Assembly: GCA_900769095.1 (NCBI GenBank)
Contig: CAAGFH010000011.1
Span: forward strand, 1-7,015
DNA length: 7,015 bases
Direction: 5' to 3'
Source of the DNA: Methanobacteriaceae archaeon
GTDB lineage: Archaea > Methanobacteriota > Methanobacteria > Methanobacteriales > Methanobacteriaceae
Below the pieces are notes generated by a model. The model was not told the origin of the DNA, ran no database searches, and saw only the letters and a program-made list of their open reading frames with translations. Within the stretch, counting starts at the first letter, position 1; each line of letters starts with the position of its first letter. This document shows, one piece after another, positions 1 through 5,485 of the stretch. The position numbers and the translations under genes were made by a program.

Positions 1-118
1 CATAGCCTTCTTCTTTAGCTTTAGCTGCGAAGTATTGGTATTTAGTGTGTGCTTGAGATTCACCAGCAAATGCTGCTTTTAAATTTTCTTCAGTTTTAGT
101 ACCTTTTAAATCAGACAT
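1..118 (-). CDS. rbr: Rubrerythrin, N-terminal fragment cut by the window edge
   Basis: Only the first 39 codons are in the window; the gene continues past the left edge. The translation begins MSDLKGTKTEENLKAAF and continues AGESQAHTKYQYFAAKAKEEGY. This is the hallmark first helix of rubrerythrin, with the di-iron ligand Glu at position 20 inside the FAGESQA motif. In this family a ferritin-like di-iron domain is usually followed by a rubredoxin-type FeS4 domain, and the protein reduces hydrogen peroxide in the cytoplasm of anaerobes. The C-terminal rubredoxin part cannot be verified here. The ATG start at 116-118 is supported by a GGAG ribosome binding site nine bases upstream. Its role in oxidative-stress protection of a strict anaerobe is inferred from the family. 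Confidence 0.9.
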   Translation of the reverse strand, partial: MSDLKGTKTEENLKAAFAGESQAHTKYQYFAAKAKEEGY

Positions 119-127
119 AATATACAT

Positions 128-131
128 CTCC
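128..131 (-). promoter_or_regulatory. Ribosome binding site of rubrerythrin
   Basis: The minus strand reads GGAGATG here, with GGAG nine bases before the ATG at 116-118. It fixes the rubrerythrin start. Confidence 0.7.
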
Positions 132-150
132 AATAATATAAAATATATTC

Positions 151-170
151 TCATTAAATAAAAAGTTTTT
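151..170 (-). promoter_or_regulatory. Putative rubrerythrin promoter (TATA-like box)
   Basis: The minus strand reads AAAAACTTTTTATTTAATGA. The TTTTTATTTAA core, centred about 41 bases before the start codon, would place transcription initiation just upstream of the GGAG site. The whole region is AT-rich, and another TATA-like stretch (TTAATATATAG, about 195-205) is an alternative, so the assignment is tentative. Confidence 0.35.
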
Positions 171-381
171 CATAACCACAATACAATAATTTTTCTATAT
201 ATTAATAAAAAAGCAATAATGTTAAATGAAAAATAAATAATTTGAATAAAATTAAATAAAAATAAATATTAATGAATATTTTTTAAAATAAACTCATTTT
301 ACAAAATACCATTAATAAAAAATATAATAAAATTAAGTTATGTTAAATATATTTTATACAGACATATAAAAAACATACTTA
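171..381. other. AT-rich intergenic spacer between hisG and rubrerythrin
   Basis: This stretch is extremely AT-rich and lacks any credible reading frame, RNA gene or strong hairpin. On the minus strand it would hold the 3' end signal of hisG: the strand reads a run of six T at about 368-373, which could act as an archaeal oligo-U terminator shortly after the hisG stop. It may also hold upstream promoter elements of rubrerythrin. Nothing else is supported. Confidence 0.4.
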
Positions 382-1371
382 TTATTTAATTAATTGTTTT
401 AAATCATTTCTGATGATTGAAGTTGCATTGAATCCTTTGATTGCTTCAATCATTTCAGGGAATTTTGCTTTTGGAATTAAAACATTAATTTGTGAGAAGC
501 TAGAACATTCAGTGACAGTCGGTTCGTCAGCACAAAGTTTATTTTCAACCAAATATTCACTAACATCACTAATTTTATCATTAGCTAAATTAAATTTAAC
601 ATCAAAATAATTTTTAGCAGTTATTGCACCGAACAATTGTTTATAGATCAATTGAGCTTTGACCATTTTTTCACCAGTGCAGGATACACCAGCGTATAAT
701 CCTGCTGAAGAGTGCAATATTGTTTCAAGTTCTTTTAAACCTGCTTTTCTTAAACTGCTTCCAGTCTGAGTATTATCAACAATTAAATCTGCACCTTTAG
801 CAATATATACTTCAGTTGCACCATCAGAATTGATAACTTGTACTTGTTCGTTGTCCCCATCAGTTAATCCTCTGACTTGGACAAATAGTACTGCATCACC
901 GAATATTTCTTTATATCCTTCATTTTCCATTATGTGTTTTCTAGTTAAGTTTGGATATTCAGTGAAACATAAGATTAGAGTTTTTCTATCTTTATTAGCT
1001 CTGAAGAATTCAGTTAAATTTTCATACGGAGAATCATTTGGAACTGCAACAATTAAACGAGTTTTACCATAATCCAAATCACCTATTTTAACAGTTTTGG
1101 TATCTCTTAAAAAGGATTCTTCTTTAATCCAATCTTCACCGACAATAGCAATATCCACCATACCTCTGTTTAATTCCACAGGAACAGATTGTGGACGAGT
1201 TAAATATGCATTTATTTCCGGATCATTAACTATATCAATTTCGTAAGATTCATACCCCGATTCATAACCTCTAACTTCATAACCTGCATCTACAAATAAC
1301 TAATAAGTATTTCCTTTTTTAACATTGTTCAAACTTCCTTTTGGAAGACCGAGAATAATTTTTTCATTCAT
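382..1371 (-). pseudogene. hisG: ATP phosphoribosyltransferase (HisG) interrupted by an in-frame amber codon
   Basis: The full frame runs from ATG 1369-1371 to TAA 382-384 (330 codons). It is broken by TAG at codon 24 (1300-1302). The first 23 codons read MNEKIILGLPKGSLNNVKKG then NTY; after TAG the frame continues [13 protein letters not shown] and on through [24 protein letters not shown], a continuous HisG N-terminus. Codons 193-207 carry the PRPP-binding loop ([15 protein letters not shown]), and the last part resembles a HisG C-terminal regulatory domain. HisG condenses ATP with PRPP in the first, feedback-controlled step of histidine synthesis. The longest uninterrupted frame, from GTG 1177-1179 (Val65), lacks domain I residues, has no ribosome binding site, and is unlikely to be a native start. 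The rest of the frame is intact, so the lesion is recent, a sequencing error, or read through. CAG or CAA (Gln) is the likely ancestral codon. Family identity is firm; pseudogene status is inferred. Confidence 0.78.
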
Positions 1372-1390
1372 AATTGTTCTTCAACATAAT

Positions 1391-1407
1391 TACATTATAT
1401 GAAATTT
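1391..1407 (-). promoter_or_regulatory. Putative hisG promoter, possibly leaderless
   Basis: The minus strand reads AAATTTCATATAATGTA. The CATATAATG core is centred about 26 bases upstream of the hisG ATG, and no Shine-Dalgarno-like sequence precedes that ATG. This geometry fits a leaderless archaeal transcript, but the surrounding DNA is AT-rich and the call is weak. Confidence 0.3.
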
Positions 1408-1602
1408 GATAAAGTTCAAAAAATTCTTCACTAATGGATTAAAAATTCACACACCATCAAAAAAATAATTTTTTAATTCAAATTAAGTTTACAATAATTA
1501 TCAATTCCACAATAAAATAATCTATTATTTAAATAATTTAAAGTTTATTAAAATTTAATCTGAAAAATAGAACTGGAATCAAGTTCTTAGAATATAACTT
1601 TT

Positions 1603-1645
1603 GGATAAAAAAGTAAAAAATAGGAAAATAAAAGTTATTTTCCTA
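1603..1645 (-). terminator. Hairpin terminator of the DUF4013 gene, overlapping its stop codon
   Basis: Positions 1621-1631 and 1635-1645 form a perfect 11-bp inverted repeat with a 3-base loop. The stem includes the TAG stop codon (1643-1645). On the minus strand it is followed directly by TTTTTTACTTTTTTATCC, a U-rich tract. This looks like an intrinsic, bacterial-type terminator. Confidence 0.75.
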
Positions 1646-2473
1646 AGCTATATCAGAATATAATAATCCATATGCTCTTTGGGTAAAGAAAATCAAGTAT
1701 GGAGTTATTACAACTGAAATAATTGAGATTTGTGGGATTTGATTGGTAAGATATCCTACAATTCCTTGAATAACTACACCAATTACAACAACTAAAATAA
1801 TAAGAGCAAGTACTTTAGCCACTCCAATTCTTGGAATGTCTTTTGCTGCTTCAATAACATTAAGAGCATTGCCAAGACTGCCTGTGTTTGCTAATCTTGC
1901 TTGACCCATTGTTTCAATAAATCCAAAGATTATAAACAAAATAAGTGCAACAATTGCAGTAATAGCAATAGAAGTAAATAAGGAAGCCCAAGCAGCATCA
2001 GATACAACAGGCATAGCAGTTGCAGTTGAGTTAGCAACAGCAGTTGCATTTATATTTGCAGTGTATTCTTCAATTATTTGCATAAAACTACCCGGAACAT
2101 TTGCAATAATTGCAACAATTCCAGTAATAATAGCAGGAATAATAAAGTATACAATATTAACAATTAATAGTTTAATACCATTTATTCCATCATTTATCCA
2201 ATCAAATGCAGGAGCGTTTTCATCAAAATCAATACCTGACTTCATGATTCCTAGTTGATAACCCATCATTACCAATGATACAATGAATGAAGCAATGAAT
2301 AAGATTATACCAAGAATTACAAGAGCAGTATTTTCATTACTAAATACACAAGCAAATACTCCACCAACCATTAAAATTGCAATTACAAATGTTAAAGCTA
2401 TGTAAATTGCAAGTTTTTCTATATTTTGTGATGGAAAAATAAATGCCTCTTTAATAATATCCATAATTTCCAT
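1643..2473 (-). CDS. DUF4013 family integral membrane protein
   Basis: A 276-residue hydrophobic protein that matches the DUF4013 family, which is abundant in Methanobrevibacter and relatives and has no established function. About six membrane segments are visible at residues 22-44, 50-72, 102-124, 165-187, 219-242 and 249-264. The family-like stretch FDWINDGINGIKLLIVNIVYFIIPAI lies at 90-115. The loop between segments 3 and 4 (about 138-164) is rich in Ala, Thr, Asn and Ser and carries N-glycosylation-type sequons (NAT, NST), consistent with an outward-facing loop. The ATG at 2471-2473 is preferred to the in-frame GTG at 2480-2482, because that GTG lies inside the AGGTG ribosome binding site. 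The gene stands alone, with its own hairpin terminator overlapping the TAG stop. Family assignment is from recognition of the sequence pattern; function is unknown. Confidence 0.8.
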   Translation of the reverse strand: MEIMDIIKEAFIFPSQNIEKLAIYIALTFVIAILMVGGVFACVFSNENTALVILGIILFIASFIVSLVMMGYQLGIMKSGIDFDENAPAFDWINDGINGIKLLIVNIVYFIIPAIITGIVAIIANVPGSFMQIIEEYTANINATAVANSTATAMPVVSDAAWASLFTSIAITAIVALILFIIFGFIETMGQARLANTGSLGNALNVIEAAKDIPRIGVAKVLALIILVVVIGVVIQGIVGYLTNQIPQISIISVVITPYLIFFTQRAYGLLYSDIA

Positions 2474-2479
2474 TATTAA

Positions 2480-2484
2480 CACCT
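2480..2484 (-). promoter_or_regulatory. Ribosome binding site deciding the DUF4013 gene start
   Basis: The minus strand reads AGGTG six bases before the ATG at 2471-2473. The alternative GTG start would sit inside this site, so the ATG is the better start. Confidence 0.6.
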
Positions 2485-2560
2485 TTTTTAATTAATCAAC
2501 ACTCAAAGAGTAGTTAGTATTATTTTAAAAATGATATTATTTAAAATTAATTGAAAATTA

Positions 2561-2572
2561 GAATATAAATAC
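2561..2572 (-). promoter_or_regulatory. Putative promoter of the DUF4013 gene
   Basis: The minus strand reads TATTTATATTC, the best TATA-like match between mch and this gene. It would give a leader of roughly 65 bases. A second AT-rich candidate lies near 2528-2540. Low confidence because of base composition. Confidence 0.25.
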
Positions 2573-2581
2573 TAAGAATAT

Positions 2582-2620
2582 AAAAAAAGAAAAGAAAAAA
2601 GATGAATAAATTTATTCATC
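2582..2620 (-). terminator. Hairpin terminator of mch, overlapping its stop codon
   Basis: Positions 2601-2620 form a perfect 20-base palindrome (GATGAATAAA and its complement) that spans the TAA stop at 2612-2614 and the last two codons. On the minus strand it is followed by TTTTTTCTTTTCTTTTTTT. A stem of eight or more base pairs plus a U-rich tract fits an intrinsic terminator. Confidence 0.7.
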
Positions 2621-3583
2621 TAAACCGAAGGATTTTTTGAGTAAATCTACGTTTACATATCCTTCTTTGTAAATTTTACCAGTAGTTAAGTCGTTAATTA
2701 CAACTTCAGCAGGAGCGAACATTCCTTTGTCGATTTTGTAGAAGTCGAATTCAGCTTCTTTGAATACATCGAAGAATGGTTTACCATATCCATCAGCTGC
2801 GGAAGATGGTAATTTAGCTGCAACATCAGCAATGTCATCGTTTTCATCAGATTCAACGTAGTAGTAGGTTCTTCCACCGAATAATACTGCATCGTTGGTT
2901 TTACCCATAGCTTTAAGTCCATCTGGGTCAATAGGTGCAATAGGTGCAATACCTGCTGCGTGTTTTACTTTAGTTACATCGAATTTAATAGCTTCTAACA
3001 TTTTGTAGGTTCCGTTTTCAACTACTCTACCAGAAATTTGAATAGATCCAACAAGAGAAGAAGTAGGAGCTACAAGTAAGTATACATTTTTAACATCAAC
3101 GTTACATTCATCAGCAATGTATTGAGCAACATCTTCACCAGGTAATACATCAGCTTCTAAAGTTAAAATAGCTAAGTCAGCTTCTTTGTCTTCGTAACCG
3201 ATTTCTTCATAAGTTTCAGCTGGTTTTAATGCAATTGCTCTTGCAGGACCAGAACCAAGTGCAAAGAAATCTCCAACAGATACAGACCAACCTGCTTTTT
3301 GAGAACCTAAGGTTGAAATGGAAGGTGAGTCAGTTTTAATTTTTACTGAAGGAAGAGCGAATTTTTCAGATAAATCTCCAGGAATGGAAATTCCAACATC
3401 TGCAAGTCCACCGAGACAAACTTTAGTATAAAGTTCACCCGCTTTAAAACTTCCATCTACATTTACACCACAATCTAAAACGGTAGCACCATTTTCTAAG
3501 GTTTCTACAGCGATGTTTAATGCATCTGCTTTTTCAATCATTACATCTACGGTCTTTTTTGCTTCTATGTTTACACTTACCAT
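2612..3583 (-). CDS. mch: Methenyl-tetrahydromethanopterin cyclohydrolase
   Basis: A full-length, 323-residue Mch (EC 3.5.4.27), the usual length for the family. It interconverts methenyl- and formyl-tetrahydromethanopterin in the cytoplasm, the third step of CO2 reduction to methane. Recognisable blocks include SVNIEAKKTVDVM at the N-terminus, KVCLGGLADVGI (54-65), GWSVSVGDFFALGSGPARA (98-116) and FGGRTYYYVE (235-244). Arg186 and Glu189 in ISGRVVEN appear to correspond to the catalytic Arg/Glu pair described for the Archaeoglobus enzyme (numbered three lower there, from memory). The ATG at 3581-3583 follows a good GAGGTT ribosome binding site. The gene is monocistronic by layout: it is divergent from the SDR gene and ends in a hairpin with a U-rich tract. 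The frame is intact and no key residue is obviously missing. Confidence 0.96.
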   Translation of the reverse strand: MVSVNIEAKKTVDVMIEKADALNIAVETLENGATVLDCGVNVDGSFKAGELYTKVCLGGLADVGISIPGDLSEKFALPSVKIKTDSPSISTLGSQKAGWSVSVGDFFALGSGPARAIALKPAETYEEIGYEDKEADLAILTLEADVLPGEDVAQYIADECNVDVKNVYLLVAPTSSLVGSIQISGRVVENGTYKMLEAIKFDVTKVKHAAGIAPIAPIDPDGLKAMGKTNDAVLFGGRTYYYVESDENDDIADVAAKLPSSAADGYGKPFFDVFKEAEFDFYKIDKGMFAPAEVVINDLTTGKIYKEGYVNVDLLKKSFGLDE

Positions 3584-3588
3584 AGTTT

Positions 3589-3594
3589 AACCTC
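3589..3594 (-). promoter_or_regulatory. Ribosome binding site of mch
   Basis: The minus strand reads GAGGTT, with GAGG seven bases before the ATG at 3581-3583. Confidence 0.7.
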
Positions 3595-3610
3595 TATTTA
3601 AAAAATATCA

Positions 3611-3628
3611 ACTTAAATCATTTTAAGT
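3611..3628. promoter_or_regulatory. Inverted repeat in the mch leader
   Basis: ACTTAAATCATTTTAAGT is a perfect 7-bp inverted repeat with a 4-base spacer. It lies between the putative mch TATA box and the ribosome binding site. It could be an operator or a leader hairpin. A similar dyad lies upstream of the TATA box at 3669-3682. Confidence 0.4.
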
Positions 3629-3655
3629 TATCGTTTAGAATTTTATTGTTATTAT

Positions 3656-3664
3656 TATTTATAT
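3656..3664 (-). promoter_or_regulatory. Putative mch promoter (TATA box)
   Basis: The minus strand reads CAAATATAAATAATAA around here, and ATATAAATA is a good archaeal TATA box. Transcription would start near 3635, giving a leader of about 50 bases that contains the 3611-3628 dyad. Confidence 0.45.
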
Positions 3665-3668
3665 TTGA

Positions 3669-3682
3669 CTAAATGATTTTAG
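3669..3682. promoter_or_regulatory. Second dyad upstream of the mch TATA box
   Basis: CTAAATGATTTTAG is a 5-bp inverted repeat with a 4-base spacer. Read on the minus strand (CTAAAATCATTTAG) it closely resembles the core of the 3611-3628 dyad. The two elements flank the putative TATA box. Confidence 0.3.
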
Positions 3683-3778
3683 CAAATGCACAATTATCCA
3701 TTAACCACAGAATATTATTCAGACAAATAACCAAAAAATCGAACAACAACCAAATCGATTAATTAATATAATAGCCAA

Positions 3779-3787
3779 TTATATATA
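3779..3787 (+). promoter_or_regulatory. Putative promoter of the SDR gene
   Basis: TTATATATA is preceded by CCAA and would place initiation near 3808, about 25 bases before the start codon and just upstream of the ribosome binding site. An upstream alternative (AATTAATATAATAG, about 3761-3774) cannot be excluded. A short dyad, AGTGT/ACACT (3795-3810), straddles the predicted start site. Confidence 0.4.
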
Positions 3788-3819
3788 CTTATGCAGTGTT
3801 TTGATACACTTTATTTTAA

Positions 3820-3824
3820 GGAGG
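3820..3824 (+). promoter_or_regulatory. Strong ribosome binding site deciding the SDR start
   Basis: AAGGAGGAGATG contains GGAGG eight bases before ATG 3833-3835. The in-frame ATG at 3827 is too close to it, and the one at 3791 lies upstream of it with no ribosome binding site, so 3833 is the start. Confidence 0.75.
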
Positions 3825-3832
3825 AGATGTTC

Positions 3833-4636
3833 ATGGATAGATTAAAAGACAAAGTAGCTATTGTTACTGGTTCTACAAGTGGTATCGGAATCGGCATTGC
3901 TAGATTATTTGCTGCAGAAGGTGCTAAAGTAGTTATTTGTGGACGTAGAGAAGAAAAAGGACAAGCAGTTGTTGATAGTATCACAAAAGAAGGAGGAGAA
4001 GCTTCTTACCACTTCTTTGATATTACCGACACCGACAGTATTAAAAAATTAATTGACGATACTGTAGAAAAATATGGAAAAATAGACATTTTAGTAAATA
4101 ACGCAGCTAATGTAGCTCTAAAAGACGGAAGCATTGGAGAGTTAACCATTGATATGTGGGATGCTATCTTTGAGAGCGATTTACGTGGTACATTTTATGC
4201 TACAAAATGTGTAATTCCATACTTGCAAAAAAATGAAAATGGTGGATCTATTATAAACATTGGATCAATGGCATCATGTGGTGGAGATTTAGGTTCTACT
4301 GCTTATGCATGTGCTAAATCCGGTGTTGACATGCTTACACAATACACCGCACTCCAATATGGTAAAGATAATATCCGTTGTAACTGTGTACGTCCTGGAT
4401 TAATAGTAACTCCAGAAAATGAAGCAAATGTACCTGAAGTCTTAAGAAACATTTTCTTAAGTAACATCATGGTAAACCGTTATGGTGGTCCAGAAGATAT
4501 CGGTCATATGTGTGTATATTTCGCATCTGACGAAAGTGAATACGTAACTGGACAAATAATCAATGTAGATGGTGGTCTTAACTCCCATGTATCTACATCA
4601 GCACAATTTAGAGAGTTAAACTCTCGTACATGGTAA
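3833..4636 (+). CDS. Short-chain dehydrogenase/reductase (SDR), classical type
   Basis: A 267-residue classical SDR. Visible motifs are the nucleotide-binding TGSTSGIG (12-19), GRR (37-39) after the second strand, suggesting NADP(H) preference, FDIT (62-65), NNAA (89-92), catalytic Ser145, Tyr158 and Lys162 (YACAK), and RPGLIVTP (187-194). The Ser-to-Tyr spacing of 13 is normal. The Asn of the usual catalytic tetrad, expected in a VNLRGTF-like context, is Asp116 here (ESDLRGTF). After the usual VDGG motif (245-248) there is a 19-residue tail ending in SRTW. The substrate cannot be told from sequence: glucose/sugar dehydrogenases, 3-oxoacyl-ACP reductases and hydroxysteroid dehydrogenases share this fold and length. 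It is the only plus-strand gene, monocistronic, divergent from mch, and ends in a hairpin. Family is certain; specific function unknown. Confidence 0.92.
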   Translation: MDRLKDKVAIVTGSTSGIGIGIARLFAAEGAKVVICGRREEKGQAVVDSITKEGGEASYHFFDITDTDSIKKLIDDTVEKYGKIDILVNNAANVALKDGSIGELTIDMWDAIFESDLRGTFYATKCVIPYLQKNENGGSIINIGSMASCGGDLGSTAYACAKSGVDMLTQYTALQYGKDNIRCNCVRPGLIVTPENEANVPEVLRNIFLSNIMVNRYGGPEDIGHMCVYFASDESEYVTGQIINVDGGLNSHVSTSAQFRELNSRTW

Positions 4637-4671
4637 TTAGTACTTTTTAGTACTAATTTTTTTATTTTTTT
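4636..4671 (+). terminator. Hairpin terminator of the SDR gene
   Basis: ATTAGTAC (4636-4643) and GTACTAAT (4650-4657) form a perfect 8-bp stem with a 6-base loop, followed by T-rich sequence. The stem starts on the last base of the TAA stop codon (4634-4636). Confidence 0.75.
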
Positions 4672-4709
4672 TAAAAAAAAAGAAAAATAAATGAAATAAA
4701 TCATTTATT
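4672..4709 (-). terminator. Hairpin terminator of the surface-protein gene
   Basis: AATAAATGA (4686-4694) and TCATTTATT (4701-4709) form a perfect 9-bp stem with a 6-base loop, starting two bases after the gene's stop codon. On the minus strand the stem is followed by TTTTTCTTTTTTTTT. It stands back to back with the SDR terminator. Confidence 0.7.
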
Positions 4710-4711
4710 GT

Positions 4712-5458
4712 TTATTTTTTCCTACGTGAAATAGGAACTAAAGCTACAACAATCAATACTAAAACCAAAACAGCAATTGGAAGACCAGTTTGTCTTAATT
4801 GTTTTTTAGTCACATTATTGTTTTGTTTTAAAACTTTATTTTGTTTTACAATTTTGTTTTTTAATGGAGCATTTTTATCAACATTCAATGAATCATCATT
4901 TCCATTAGTTCCGTTTAAATCACTGTCCCCATCATCATCGTCAGTGGAATTATCATCATCTACAATATCAGAATCATCATCGTCTGTAGAATTATCATCA
5001 TCTACAATATCAGAATCATCATCGTCTGTAGAATTATCATCATCTACAATATCAGAATCATCATCAGTATCATTTTCAGGTGTGTCATCAACATCCTGAC
5101 CATCATTTGAGTAAACTACATTAAATGAGTCACCGTTTTGACTTATTTCTTTTGAATATGATGCTACATCATCAATAGATATACTGTAGTCTCCACCAGT
5201 TGCTGATAAAGAATCCTGCCATCCATTAGCTTGTGATAAAGTTAAAGTACCAATAACCTTACCGCCGGATTTAATAGTTACAGAAATACTTGAAGGTCTA
5301 TTATCAGTATTACCATCATCATTCCAGGAAACGGATACTTTAACCTTTGAGTTTTCAACTTGAGTATCATCATTAGCATTTTCTTCAGCAGAAATAACTC
5401 CTACTGAAACCACTAAAACTAATAAAATACCAAGTATTGCAAATAGTTTTTTTGACAT
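4712..5458 (-). CDS. Surface protein: signal peptide, Cna-B-like domain, Asp-rich repeat stalk, C-terminal anchor
   Basis: A 248-residue secreted, membrane- or wall-anchored protein. Residues 1-24 form a signal peptide (MSKKLF, hydrophobic core, cleavage probably after VISA). Residues about 39-117 resemble a Cna protein B-type domain (KVSVSWNDDGNTDNRPSSISV, TLTLSQANGWQDSL). An acidic stalk of three 14-residue repeats, SDIVDDDNSTDDDD, fills 135-176. Each repeat holds an NST glycosylation-type sequon; other sequons are NDT, NGT and NVT. A basic, Asn/Lys-rich linker (about 195-220) leads to LRQTG (221-225), a hydrophobic segment (226-244) and RRKK. This resembles the adhesin-like proteins of Methanobrevibacter, though much shorter than most. 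No clear ribosome binding site precedes ATG 5456-5458, and the start is taken from the signal peptide. It lies 27 bases after the nitroreductase stop and may be co-transcribed or leaderless. Ligand or partner is unknown. Confidence 0.82.
   Translation of the reverse strand: MSKKLFAILGILLVLVVSVGVISAEENANDDTQVENSKVKVSVSWNDDGNTDNRPSSISVTIKSGGKVIGTLTLSQANGWQDSLSATGGDYSISIDDVASYSKEISQNGDSFNVVYSNDGQDVDDTPENDTDDDSDIVDDDNSTDDDDSDIVDDDNSTDDDDSDIVDDDNSTDDDDGDSDLNGTNGNDDSLNVDKNAPLKNKIVKQNKVLKQNNNVTKKQLRQTGLPIAVLVLVLIVVALVPISRRKK
4931..5056 (-). repeat. Three tandem 42-bp coding repeats
   Basis: The copies lie at 4931-4972, 4973-5014 and 5015-5056, with a partial further unit after 5056. The second and third are identical. 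The first differs at two bases, both synonymous (TCC ACT versus TCT ACA, Ser-Thr). Each unit encodes SDIVDDDNSTDDDD in the surface-protein stalk. They are contiguous and lack spacers, so they are not a CRISPR array. Confidence 0.95.
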
Positions 5459-5485
5459 ACTAATAGTTCTAAAATTAATAATAAA

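Noticed and set aside
413..1072. Plus-strand open frames opposite hisG (413-610 and 830-1072)
   Set aside because: They lie entirely inside hisG on the other strand, have no ribosome binding site, and their translations look like antisense of the hisG codons.
1300..1302. Pyrrolysine-type TAG decoding in hisG
   Set aside because: TAG ends two other genes in the window (DUF4013 and clc) in normal positions, the organism type is not known for pyrrolysine, and HisG is not a known pyrrolysine protein. A nonsense change or sequencing error is simpler.
1569..1587. Weak inverted repeat AGAACT/AGTTCT in the hisG upstream region
   Set aside because: Only six base pairs with a 7-base loop, in AT-rich DNA, with no link to a promoter or terminator.
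2698..2949. Alternative minus-strand frame inside mch
   Set aside because: Shadow frame of mch; mch itself is full length and unmistakable.
3791..3835. Starting the SDR at ATG 3791 or 3827
   Set aside because: The strong GGAGG site at 3820-3824 is correctly spaced only for ATG 3833; the other two give non-SDR-like extra residues or too short a spacer.
4931..5056. CRISPR-like array
   Set aside because: The 42-bp units are contiguous, have no spacers and encode an in-frame protein repeat.
4818..5099. A Ser-rich plus-strand open frame opposite the repeat stalk
   Set aside because: Its SSSSVELSSSTISE repeats are simply the complement of the Asp-rich 42-bp coding repeats. The minus-strand frame has a signal peptide, domain and anchor, so it is the real gene.
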